Shown piece after piece: positions 1 to 6,196 of a DNA stretch of 9,790 nt (position 1 is its first letter; the number at the start of each line of letters is the position of its first letter). The position numbers and the translations under genes are program-made. The stretch lies in assembly GCA_964461455.1 (NCBI GenBank), contig CAYWUJ010000064.1, positions 1 to 9,790 of the forward strand, given 5' to 3'. This stretch comes from UBA1413 sp964461455. GTDB lineage: Bacteria > Bacteroidota > Bacteroidia > Bacteroidales > Prolixibacteraceae. Below the pieces are notes generated by a model. The model was not told where the DNA came from. It worked only from the letters and a program-made list of their open reading frames with translations, and ran no database searches.

Positions 1-128
1 AAGAATATGGCATCCTTATAGCGCCCCAGAAGGCGGGCGAAAGCATTCTCATCGCCGGCCAGGGCAGCTAGCACCAGGCCATAATCCTGTCTGGCTTTCC
101 CTGAAAGATGATCCTGAAGCTCCTCCAT
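1..128 (-). CDS. ECF-type RNA polymerase sigma factor, N-terminal fragment (runs off the window)
   Basis: The first 42 codons of a minus-strand gene are visible before it leaves the window. Residues 18-42 read LVLAALAGDENAFARLLGRY then KDAIF, the typical beginning of sigma-70 region 2 in Bacteroidota ECF sigma factors: acidic GDE, AF, then a RYKDAIF helix that binds the core polymerase. The ATG at 128 shares its A with the TGA stop of the glycosyltransferase-like gene upstream (TGATG), so the two genes are probably translationally coupled and in one transcript. Region 4, which recognises the -35 element, lies outside the window, so family assignment rests on region 2 only. No anti-sigma gene is visible. 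Promoter targets cannot be inferred. Confidence 0.7.
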   Translation of the reverse strand, partial: MEELQDHLSGKARQDYGLVLAALAGDENAFARLLGRYKDAIF

Positions 129-1264
129 CACCTGTTCTTCCGCCTGAAATCAAAACCCCAACGGGCCACCATCCTGTACCAGGGGGCCAGGAACCCGTAT
201 ATCAACGAAGATAGGAAAATTCCCGGTTCATTCAGACGTTTTTGGATCAGCTTTATGCTCACTGCCGATAAAAAAAATAAAAGAAGAAGCATCACCGAAA
301 AAACCAACCAAAAGGGAGGATACAGGATGACACAGGCGATGAAAAGAGGGAGCAGCACCATTCTGAGAAGGTTGAAAAAGCGCATGGCCCCCTTCTTGAA
401 GAAGCCCAGTTGTTTTTCGAGGACGAAGAACTTATGCACCAGTTCGAGGTACTCCACTTTCCCGGCAGTCATCTCCCTGCGGAGTGCCAGGTTGCCCTGG
501 GGGAGCACGGCTGTCTTCCTGCGTCTGATGACCTCATTAAAGATCATTTCCATGTTGAGGTACTCCTCTTTCATCCTTCCGGCAAATCCGTTAACCTCGA
601 AATAGGCCTCCCGCATGAAGGCGATGTTATCTTCGGTGGCCACCCAGGGGATTCCGTTGATGCAGCAGGCCATGCTTTCGGTCTGCTGGAAGAAGGACTC
701 CATCCTGTACATCTTATGGTAGAGTCCTTTCCCGGGAAGGGTGGCTGTATATCCCACCACCATGTCCTTTCCCCGGGAAAAAGCCGAGGCGATGGAAGAG
801 AGCCACTGGTGGTGGGGCATTTCCATGGAGGGTTGGGCAAAGACGGCCCTGTCATAAATGGCGGCTTTGAGGGCCAGGTTGCGCGAGAGCTTCTGCGAAA
901 ACCGCGTCTCCTGGTTCAGTCCGGTCATTTTCAGCCGCGGATGCTGCTGTTTCATCACCCCCAGGGTCGAGATGGAATTATCGCCGGAAAAATCATCGAC
1001 CACGACGACCTCATAATGGGGATACCCCAGGGAGAGCCATCCGGGCAGGTTTTTGACCAGGTTCTGCTCCTCATTGCGTTCAATCATAATTACCGACAGA
1101 GGAATGGCCGATTCTGACATGCGGGGGACCTTCATCACGGCCAGTTTCAGCCTGAAGAAAATGGTGTGGAGCAGTGCCAGCAACCATACCCCTGCCACCA
1201 CTGCCGGGAAAATCAGATCCCCCGGCAGGGCATTCCCGAAAAATGAGATCAGCTCCTGAGGCAT
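128..1264 (-). CDS. Membrane-anchored family 2 glycosyltransferase-like protein, probably catalytically degenerate
   Basis: This 378-residue protein has a glycosyltransferase-2 (GT-A) fold pattern. It has an N-terminal membrane helix (about 14-37), then SVIMIERNEEQNL (57-69) and VVVVDDFSGDNS (86-97), the usual nucleotide-binding strands. The C-terminal part has two hydrophobic segments (about 298-335) and another near 347-365. Related enzymes transfer sugars from nucleotide donors to lipids or polymers at the inner membrane. Here the expected metal-binding DxD position, after the LALKAAI helix, reads VFAQPSMEMP (141-150), without acidic residues in place. The usual GDD/ED acceptor region (EDNIAFMREA, 211-220) and the QxxRW motif near 262-285 are also unconvincing. 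The fold is therefore well supported, but activity is doubtful. It is the first gene of a minus-strand unit that continues into the sigma factor gene with a one-base overlap. No substrate can be named. Confidence 0.75.
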   Translation of the reverse strand: MPQELISFFGNALPGDLIFPAVVAGVWLLALLHTIFFRLKLAVMKVPRMSESAIPLSVIMIERNEEQNLVKNLPGWLSLGYPHYEVVVVDDFSGDNSISTLGVMKQQHPRLKMTGLNQETRFSQKLSRNLALKAAIYDRAVFAQPSMEMPHHQWLSSIASAFSRGKDMVVGYTATLPGKGLYHKMYRMESFFQQTESMACCINGIPWVATEDNIAFMREAYFEVNGFAGRMKEEYLNMEMIFNEVIRRRKTAVLPQGNLALRREMTAGKVEYLELVHKFFVLEKQLGFFKKGAMRFFNLLRMVLLPLFIACVILYPPFWLVFSVMLLLLFFLSAVSIKLIQKRLNEPGIFLSSLIYGFLAPWYRMVARWGFDFRRKNR

Positions 1265-1272
1265 AGTCCAGT

Positions 1273-1306
1273 TTTGGCCGCAAATTTAGCAGAATAATTA
1301 TCTTTG
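1273..1306 (+). promoter_or_regulatory. Candidate promoter of the tgt-lptG unit
   Basis: The plus strand carries TATCTTTG at 1299-1306, matching the Bacteroidota -7 consensus TAnnTTTG, and TTTG at 1273-1276 as a possible -33 element. The gap is 22 bp, slightly longer than the usual 19-21. Transcription would start near 1312, about 15 nucleotides before the tgt ATG at 1327. It is interleaved with the opposite-strand box at 1281-1288. Confidence 0.45.
1281..1288 (-). promoter_or_regulatory. Candidate -7 box for the glycosyltransferase-like gene
   Basis: On the minus strand these bases read TAAATTTG, an exact match to the Bacteroidota -7 consensus TAnnTTTG, 16 bp before the ATG at 1264. No clear TTTG -33 element lies at the usual distance, so the call rests on one box and its position. 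It implies a leader of about 10 nucleotides. Confidence 0.4.
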
Positions 1307-1326
1307 TGACCATTTAAAATCCCAAA

Positions 1327-2457
1327 ATGACGTTTGAACTGATAACGACCTGTCAGGGATCACAGGCCAGGGCCGGCATGCTGGAGACCCCCCACGGGAG
1401 GGTACTCACTCCCATTTTCATGCCCGTGGGCACGGCAGGATCGGTCAAAGGCATTCATATCCGTGACCTGAAAGAGGATATCGGGGCTCAGATCATTCTG
1501 GGAAATACCTACCATCTCTACCTCCGTCCCGGCCTTTCGGTACTCCGCGATGCCGGGGGACTACACCGGTTCAACGGCTGGGATGGTCCCATTCTCACCG
1601 ACAGCGGAGGATTTCAGGTTTTCTCGCTGGGCGACCTGCGGAAACTCTCGGAAGAGGGGGTCCGTTTCCAGTCGCACATCGACGGTTCCTATCATCTGTT
1701 CACGCCCGAAAACGTCATGGACACGCAGCGCGTCATCGGCGCCGACATCATCATGGCTTTCGATGAGTGTGCCCCGGGCGATGCCACCTATGAATACGCG
1801 CGGAAATCCCTGGAACTCACACAGCGGTGGCTCGACAGATGCGACAAGAGGTTCCGCGAGACCTCACCCCTGTATGGCTATCCCCAGTCGCTCTTTCCCA
1901 TCGTTCAGGGGGCTGCTTATCCTGACCTCCGCCGCCAATCGGTGGAACATGTGAAATCACTCGATGCCGACGGGTATGCCATCGGCGGACTGGCGGTGGG
2001 AGAACCCGAGAAGGTGATGTATGAGATGATCGAGGTGGTTAATGACGGCCTTCCTGCCGATAAGCCCCGTTATCTCATGGGCGTGGGCACCCCCGTCAAC
2101 ATTCTGGAAGCCATCGACCGGGGGGTCGACATGTTCGACTGCGTGATGCCCACCCGCAATGGCCGTAATGGCATGCTCTTCACCAGCGAAGGCATCATCA
2201 ACATCCGCAATAACAAATGGATGAACGACCACTCCCCCGTCGACCCCAACGGTACCTCCTTCGTCGACCACCAGTATACCCGGGCTTACTTGCGCCACCT
2301 GATCATTTCAAAGGAGATGCTCGGCGCCCAGATCGCCAGCCAGCATAACCTGGCCTTTTACCTCTGGCTGGTTTCCGAAGCCCGCCGGCAAATCATCAAC
2401 GGCACTTTTCCGGCATGGAAAAACGAAATGGTCCACAAGGTCAAACACAGACTCTGA
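1327..2457 (+). CDS. tgt: Queuine tRNA-ribosyltransferase (tRNA-guanine transglycosylase)
   Basis: This enzyme swaps the wobble guanine (position 34) of GUN-anticodon tRNAs (Asp, Asn, His, Tyr) for the queuosine precursor preQ1, in the cytoplasm. The 376 residues match the usual bacterial length and cover the TIM-barrel. Visible family motifs are TDSGGFQVFSLG (91-102) with the catalytic Asp92, MAFDEC (143-148), the base-recognition loop GGLAVGEP (220-227), YLMGVGTP (249-256) and MFDCVMPTRNGR (269-280), where Asp271 is the expected nucleophile. The zinc site is unusual. The family's CxCxxC stretch before YTRAYLRHL is replaced by NGTSFVD (308-314); only the later His340 (SQHN) remains. From memory other Bacteroidales Tgt proteins share this, so it is probably a lineage trait. 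The gene is followed after 9 bp by an LptG-type gene, implying one operon. No other queuosine genes are in the window. Confidence 0.95.
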   Translation: MTFELITTCQGSQARAGMLETPHGRVLTPIFMPVGTAGSVKGIHIRDLKEDIGAQIILGNTYHLYLRPGLSVLRDAGGLHRFNGWDGPILTDSGGFQVFSLGDLRKLSEEGVRFQSHIDGSYHLFTPENVMDTQRVIGADIIMAFDECAPGDATYEYARKSLELTQRWLDRCDKRFRETSPLYGYPQSLFPIVQGAAYPDLRRQSVEHVKSLDADGYAIGGLAVGEPEKVMYEMIEVVNDGLPADKPRYLMGVGTPVNILEAIDRGVDMFDCVMPTRNGRNGMLFTSEGIINIRNNKWMNDHSPVDPNGTSFVDHQYTRAYLRHLIISKEMLGAQIASQHNLAFYLWLVSEARRQIINGTFPAWKNEMVHKVKHRL

Positions 2458-2466
2458 CATTCAGGT

Positions 2467-3546
2467 ATGAGGCACTATAAAACCATAGACTTTTATATCA
2501 CCCGGAAATTCCTCGGGACCTTTTTCTATTCCATAGCGCTGATCATCAGCATCGCCACGGTCTTCGACATCTCGGAAAACCTCGATGAGTTCATTTCCAA
2601 GGACATCCCCACCAAGGACATTGTCTTTCAGTATTATATGAACTTCATCCCCTATTTCGCCAACCTTTTCAGTCCGCTCTTCGTCTTTATCGCGGTCATC
2701 TATTTCACCTCCAAGATGGCCTACAACACCGAGATCATCGCCATCCTCAGCAGCGGGGTCTCTTACCGGCGGCTCATGCGCCCATACCTGGTCTCGGCAG
2801 CCTTCATCGCCCTCTTTACCTGGTTCCTGGGGAATTTTGTCATTCCCGCGGCCAATAAGGAACGCATTGAATTCAGGAACCACTATATCAACAAAAACGA
2901 TTTCCAGGTGGAACGGCACATCCATCGCCAGATAGAACCGGGGGTTTATGTATATATGTACACTTTCAGTTCCAGCAACCTGGGCACCCGTTTTACCCTC
3001 GAGAAGTTCGAAGAGCAGAAGCTGGTGGAGAAGATCACCGCCGACAATATCAGCTGGAATGAGGATTCGGCGCGGTGGACCATCAACAATTACTGGCGCA
3101 GGAGGTTTGTTGACGACAAGGAGTCCATTACCCGCGGATACCAGATCGACACCACCCTGAACATGACGCCGACAGATTACCTGACAGAACGCAACGACAT
3201 GGAAGCGCTGACCACCCGTCAGCTGGTGAGTGAAATCCGCAGTATGAAACTCAGGGGCGTCAACTCCACCGAATTTGCTATTGAGCGTCATAAACGCATC
3301 AGCAATCCCTTCTCGGCGTTTATCCTGACCATCATCGGGGTCTCACTGGCCTCGCGGAAGATCAAGGGCGGACTGGGACTGCACCTCGGACTGGGACTGT
3401 TACTCAGCTTTTCCTATATCCTCTTCATGCAGATATCGGTGGTCTTTGCCGTTAACGGAAACACCCCTCCCATCATTGCCGTTTGGATCCCCAACATCCT
3501 ATACGCCATCATCGCCTGGTTCCTGTACATCTGGGCCGCCAAATAG
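2467..3546 (+). CDS. lptG: LptG/LptF-family (YjgP/YjgQ) LPS export permease
   Basis: This inner-membrane protein belongs to the LptF/LptG family. With the LptB2 ATPase these permeases extract lipopolysaccharide from the inner membrane and feed it to the periplasmic Lpt bridge. The 359-residue length is normal. The architecture is typical: three N-terminal membrane helices (about 16-33, 57-82, 103-126), a periplasmic beta-jellyroll domain (about 140-265) and three C-terminal helices (about 281-298, 304-327, 335-357). Conserved stretches include TEIIAILSSGVSYRRLMRPY (88-107, the coupling helix), RISNPFSAFILTIIGV (277-292) and the GNTPPIIAVWIPN turn (331-343). LptF and LptG cannot be separated safely by eye; G is preferred because the TPP...WIPN ending and this tgt-linked single gene look like the Bacteroidota form annotated LptG. 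It starts 9 bp after tgt, so it shares that transcript. The ATG at 2467 sits directly before the first helix, and no strong ribosome-binding site is visible. Confidence 0.9.
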   Translation: MRHYKTIDFYITRKFLGTFFYSIALIISIATVFDISENLDEFISKDIPTKDIVFQYYMNFIPYFANLFSPLFVFIAVIYFTSKMAYNTEIIAILSSGVSYRRLMRPYLVSAAFIALFTWFLGNFVIPAANKERIEFRNHYINKNDFQVERHIHRQIEPGVYVYMYTFSSSNLGTRFTLEKFEEQKLVEKITADNISWNEDSARWTINNYWRRRFVDDKESITRGYQIDTTLNMTPTDYLTERNDMEALTTRQLVSEIRSMKLRGVNSTEFAIERHKRISNPFSAFILTIIGVSLASRKIKGGLGLHLGLGLLLSFSYILFMQISVVFAVNGNTPPIIAVWIPNILYAIIAWFLYIWAAK

Positions 3547-3571
3547 CCAGGGCATCCAAGTTTCAAACAGA

Positions 3572-3603
3572 TTGTAATATTGTTCAAAAACAATATGTTA
3601 CAA
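3572..3603 (+). repeat. AT-rich inverted repeat upstream of the biotin-dependent carboxyltransferase
   Basis: ATATTGTT (3577-3584) and AACAATAT (3589-3596) form a perfect 8-bp stem around CAAA. Outside them TTGTAA (3572-3577) is mirrored by TTACAA (3598-3603), with two extra bases on the right. Neither side has a T-run, so it does not look like an intrinsic terminator. It lies 138 bp before the carboxyltransferase ATG and 57 bp before the candidate promoter box, so it could be an operator. The outer TTGTAA...TTACAA arms recall the BirA biotin-operator consensus, but the inner bases do not match it. Confidence 0.45.
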
Positions 3604-3659
3604 AAACTTAAAAGAAAGGGCAAATCAGGAAAGCCTCCCATTCTCATATAAAAAATTAG

Positions 3660-3667
3660 TATTTTTG
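3660..3667 (+). promoter_or_regulatory. Candidate -7 box for the carboxylase operon
   Basis: TATTTTTG matches the Bacteroidota TAnnTTTG element exactly. No convincing TTTG -33 element is visible 19-21 bp upstream. Transcription from here would give a leader of roughly 65 nucleotides to the ATG at 3741. The 194-bp space between lptG and this gene supports a separate promoter. Confidence 0.35.
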
Positions 3668-3740
3668 GTCTCCTGTTGGAACCTGGCTTCAGGATCAACA
3701 TTGCAGGGAACCAAAATAACCAACTCATAATAGTATTGAT

Positions 3741-5285
3741 ATGTCACTGAAAAGAAACATTCTTGACCTGAGGAAACGAAAGGAAGAGATCCAGAAGGGC
3801 GGTGGTGATGAAGCCATCGAGAAGCAGGCCCAGATGGGGAAGCTTACTGCCCGGGAGAGGATCATGTCGATCCTTGATGAGGACACCTTTCATGAATACG
3901 ATATGTTTGTGGAACATGCCGCGCGTGATTTCGGCATGGAGGACAAGATTCTTCACGGCGATGGGGTGATCATCGGCACCGGCACCATCTATAACAAGCC
4001 GGTCTGCATTTTTGCCCAGGACTTCACGGTGGCCGGGGGTTCCCTGGGGCTTATGCATGCCCAGAAGATTACCAAAATCATGGACCATGCCCTGAAAATG
4101 AGGGTGCCTCTGATCGGGATCAACGATTCGGGGGGAGCGCGCATCCAGGAGGGGGTCAATTCGCTGGCAGGGTACGGGGAGATTTTCTTCCGCAACACCC
4201 TGGCCTCGGGGGTGATCCCACAGATTTCAGTGATCCTGGGGCCCTGTGCCGGAGGGGCTGTATACTCCCCGGCGCTCACCGACTTTGTCTTCGTGGTCGA
4301 GAATATCTCCAAGATGTTCATTACCGGTCCGGGCGTCATCAAATCGGTTCTGGGCGAGGACATCACGATGGAAGAACTGGGAGGGGCCCGCGTGCACGCC
4401 CAAATCACCGGAAATGCCCACTTCTACGCCAAAACCGAAAAGGAGTGTTTTGAACAAATCAAAAAACTGATTACCTACATCCCCTGGAATAACAAGGAAA
4501 AATCGCAGCCTTTTCCGGCGAAACCTCCCAAAAAGAGCAAAAAGGTGGAAAGAATTGTTCCCACCGATGCGAAGATTCCCTACGACATGCGCGACATCAT
4601 CAAAGCCATTACCGACGGTTCCGACTTTCTGGAAATCATGGAGCTTTTCGCCCCCAACATCATTATCGGTTTCGGAAGGATGGACGGGGAGACCGTTGGG
4701 TTCGTCGCCAACCAGCCCATGGTGCTTGCCGGGGTCCTCGATTGCGACAGTTCCGACAAGGCCGCCCGTTTCATCAGGTATTGCGACGCCTTTAACATCC
4801 CCATCGTGACCCTGGAAGATCTTCCGGGCTACCTTCCCGGCGTGGACCAGGAGCACGCCGGTGTGATCCGCCATGGCGCCAAGATCCTCTATGCCTACAG
4901 TGAAGCTACCGTGCCGAAAATCACCGTTATCCTCCGTAAGGCTTATGGTGGCGGATATATCGCCATGAACTCGCGCCATCTGCGTGCCGACTTTGTCTTT
5001 GCCTGGCCGGCCGCTGAAATCGCCGTCATGGGACCCGAAGGCGCCGCCAATATCGTCTTCCGCAAGGAAATCATGGAAGCCGAAGATCCCGAGGCCATGC
5101 GCCAGCAGAAAATCCAGGAATACAAGGACAAATTTGCCAACCCCTATGTGGCTGCCGCCAAAGGATACATCGACGAGGTCATAGAACCCGAAGAAACCCG
5201 CTCCCGGATCCTCCATGCCCTCAAGGTTTCGAAGAATAAAATTATCTCCATGCCCACCAAAAAACATGGGATTCCGCCGTTCTGA
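3741..5285 (+). CDS. Acyl-CoA carboxylase beta (carboxyltransferase) subunit, propionyl-CoA carboxylase / methylmalonyl-CoA decarboxylase type
   Basis: This is a biotin-dependent carboxyltransferase of the PccB/MmdA family (514 residues, full length). It moves a carboxyl group between carboxybiotin and an acyl-CoA, most likely propionyl-CoA/methylmalonyl-CoA, in the cytoplasm. Two crotonase-like halves are visible. The N-terminal half has the oxyanion-hole loop DSGGARIQEG (129-138), GPCAGGAVYSPALTDF (167-182) and ITGPGVIKSVLGEDITMEEL. The C-terminal half has LEDLPGYLPGVDQEHAG (358-374), IRHGAKILYAYSEATVP and RKAYGGGYIAMNS (399-411). The acyl-chain selectivity site is Ile407; the Streptomyces PccB has Asp there and the acetyl-accepting AccB has Ile. 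A biotin carrier gene follows 62 bp downstream. There is no biotin carboxylase nearby, which a carboxylase needs, and no OadB/MmdB-like membrane subunit, which a decarboxylase needs. The direction of the reaction is therefore undecided. No ribosome-binding site is clear at the ATG. Confidence 0.9.
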   Translation: MSLKRNILDLRKRKEEIQKGGGDEAIEKQAQMGKLTARERIMSILDEDTFHEYDMFVEHAARDFGMEDKILHGDGVIIGTGTIYNKPVCIFAQDFTVAGGSLGLMHAQKITKIMDHALKMRVPLIGINDSGGARIQEGVNSLAGYGEIFFRNTLASGVIPQISVILGPCAGGAVYSPALTDFVFVVENISKMFITGPGVIKSVLGEDITMEELGGARVHAQITGNAHFYAKTEKECFEQIKKLITYIPWNNKEKSQPFPAKPPKKSKKVERIVPTDAKIPYDMRDIIKAITDGSDFLEIMELFAPNIIIGFGRMDGETVGFVANQPMVLAGVLDCDSSDKAARFIRYCDAFNIPIVTLEDLPGYLPGVDQEHAGVIRHGAKILYAYSEATVPKITVILRKAYGGGYIAMNSRHLRADFVFAWPAAEIAVMGPEGAANIVFRKEIMEAEDPEAMRQQKIQEYKDKFANPYVAAAKGYIDEVIEPEETRSRILHALKVSKNKIISMPTKKHGIPPF

Positions 5286-5347
5286 CCCCTTCGGGGAGTT
5301 AAGGGACAAATCAACACGATTGAAAGGAAAAAGTTTTTAAAAAATCA

Positions 5348-5686
5348 ATGGAGGAACCAAGAATGTCGGAAGAACCCAAGTTGGAATATCTGATTGTGCA
5401 GGGAGCGATGTACCAAACGACCCTGACCCAGAAATTCAGAAACCGCAAGACGTGGAAACCAGTCAACCCCAACATGATTTACTCGTTTATTCCCGGCACG
5501 GTCATCGAGGTGATGGTGAAGCCGGGACAGAAGGTGAAGAAAGGGGAGACCCTGATTCTGCTGGAAGCCATGAAGATGCACAACAATGTGCTGATGCCTT
5601 TTGACGGGGAGGTGGTAAAAATCAATGTGCAGCCCAAAGATGCGGTGTCGAAAAAGGAACCGATGATGGAGGTCAGGCCGCGCTAA
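5348..5686 (+). CDS. Biotin carboxyl carrier protein (biotin/lipoyl-attachment domain)
   Basis: This 112-residue protein carries biotin for the carboxyltransferase encoded just upstream. The C-terminal biotinyl domain (about 45-110) has the attachment motif EAMKM (73-77), with Lys76 as the biotinylated residue, preceded by SFIPGTVIEVMVKPGQKVKKG and followed by the hairpin MPFDGEVV. Unlike AccB it has no Ala/Pro-rich linker. Instead about 40 N-terminal residues, including TTLTQKFRNRKTW (24-36), resemble the short N-terminal region of other Bacteroidota carriers and may dock it to its partner. The outer ATG is given. A second ATG at 5363 is better placed: GGAGG at 5350-5354 lies 8 bp before it, giving a 107-residue protein MSEEPKLEY... 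The gene ends six bases before a terminator hairpin. Confidence 0.92.
   Translation: MEEPRMSEEPKLEYLIVQGAMYQTTLTQKFRNRKTWKPVNPNMIYSFIPGTVIEVMVKPGQKVKKGETLILLEAMKMHNNVLMPFDGEVVKINVQPKDAVSKKEPMMEVRPR
5350..5354 (+). promoter_or_regulatory. Shine-Dalgarno sequence deciding the carrier protein start
   Basis: GGAGG lies inside the first candidate codons and ends 8 bases before the ATG at 5363. It argues for initiation at 5363 rather than 5348, where only the weaker purine run AAAGGAAAAAG (around 5322) precedes at a longer distance. It is one of the few clear ribosome-binding sites in this window. Confidence 0.5.
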
Positions 5687-5692
5687 ATAAAA

Positions 5693-5718
5693 ACAGGCTG
5701 TTGAAACCAACAGCCTGT
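5693..5718 (-). terminator. Strong intrinsic terminator between convergent genes
   Basis: ACAGGCTGTTG (5693-5703) and CAACAGCCTGT (5708-5718) form a perfect 11-bp stem around the loop AAAC. Read on the minus strand the stem is followed by TTTTATTTA, a proper U-tract, so it ends the secreted repeat-protein gene. On the plus strand AAAAACC follows instead, so termination of the carboxylase operon here would be less efficient, though the hairpin could still protect that transcript's 3' end. It is 6 bp past the carrier-protein stop and 25 bp past the stop of the minus-strand gene. Confidence 0.85.
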
Positions 5719-5743
5719 AAAAACCAAACTAACAAACTCAAAA

Positions 5744-6196
5744 CTACCTGCTTTCTGGCTGATTCCAGATTATGTCATCGGTCATCCATGATTCGAGGGT
5801 CATCCGGGGCTCTTCGGCTTTCACGGTGAAGGCATTGCTGCCGTTCCATGCCAGCGGGGAGGTCATCCAGGCTTCCAGAATCAGGGAATCATCTTTGTCC
5901 ATGGGGATCATCGTGGCTATTCCCCATTCGTTAACGTCGGTCATCCACGATTCAAGGGAGAGGGCCTCGTCAAATTCGCGGGAGATCGCTATGGAATGGT
6001 GTGCACTCCAGAAGTTGCTGTTCACCATCCAGTTTTCGATCTTCATCACGGGGTCCATCTCGTTTTCAAGGCTTGAGGCAAAATTCACTTTACGGGCGTT
6101 GACTTCGGTGGCTCCTGCGAGCATGAAAGTGGCCATCATTAAAGCGATCACGGTAAAAGAAATTCTTGTTTTCATATTGTTTTCTGTTTTCTGCAT
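5744..6196 (-). CDS. Small secreted protein with four WM-motif repeats, function unknown
   Basis: I do not recognise this 150-residue protein. It has a signal peptide: MKTRISF, a hydrophobic run TVIALMMATFMLAGA (15-29) and a likely cleavage after the Ala at about 34 (VNA). The mature part (about 115 residues) is almost entirely four units of a 13-residue motif, [ML]x[IL]ExWM[TV]xxxxW, at residues 51-63, 79-91, 105-117 and 132-144. Each is preceded by an acidic pair (DP, DE, DD, EE). Repeat starts are 26-28 residues apart, and the chain ends six residues after the last Trp. There are no cysteines in the mature part and no lipobox. The outer ATG is given; Met8 (ATG at 6175) fits the signal peptide better. 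It is monocistronic, with its own terminator and a 171-bp upstream space. A surface or binding role is possible but is only inference. Confidence 0.75.
   Translation of the reverse strand: MQKTENNMKTRISFTVIALMMATFMLAGATEVNARKVNFASSLENEMDPVMKIENWMVNSNFWSAHHSIAISREFDEALSLESWMTDVNEWGIATMIPMDKDDSLILEAWMTSPLAWNGSNAFTVKAEEPRMTLESWMTDDIIWNQPESR
5765..6046 (-). repeat. Four degenerate coding repeats of the WM-motif protein
   Basis: Units encoding the 13-residue motif lie at 6008-6046, 5924-5962, 5846-5884 and 5765-5803, spaced 84, 78 and 81 bp. All spacings are multiples of three. At the DNA level the second and fourth are closest: on the plus strand both carry GGTCATCCA followed by a GATTC-like core and then AGGG or GAGGGT. 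The first has diverged most (ENWMVNSNF). The pattern suggests ancient tandem duplication kept by selection on the protein. Confidence 0.7.

Noticed and set aside
410..1117. A 235-codon open frame on the plus strand opposite the glycosyltransferase-like gene
   Set aside because: It mirrors the minus-strand gene, which has recognisable fold motifs. The plus-strand product has no family resemblance and an odd His/Gly-rich composition.
2461..3291. A 276-codon minus-strand frame opposite lptG
   Set aside because: The LptG-type membrane helices and conserved motifs on the plus strand explain the region.
5286..5297. CCCCTTCGGGG just after the carboxyltransferase stop as a terminator
   Set aside because: The stem is only three to four pairs with no U-tract, and the carrier gene downstream clearly belongs to the same unit.
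4227..5309. A 360-codon open frame on the minus strand opposite the carboxyltransferase gene
   Set aside because: The product is rich in Gly, Asp, His and Phe in the pattern expected from the complement of GC-rich codons. The plus-strand gene is certain.
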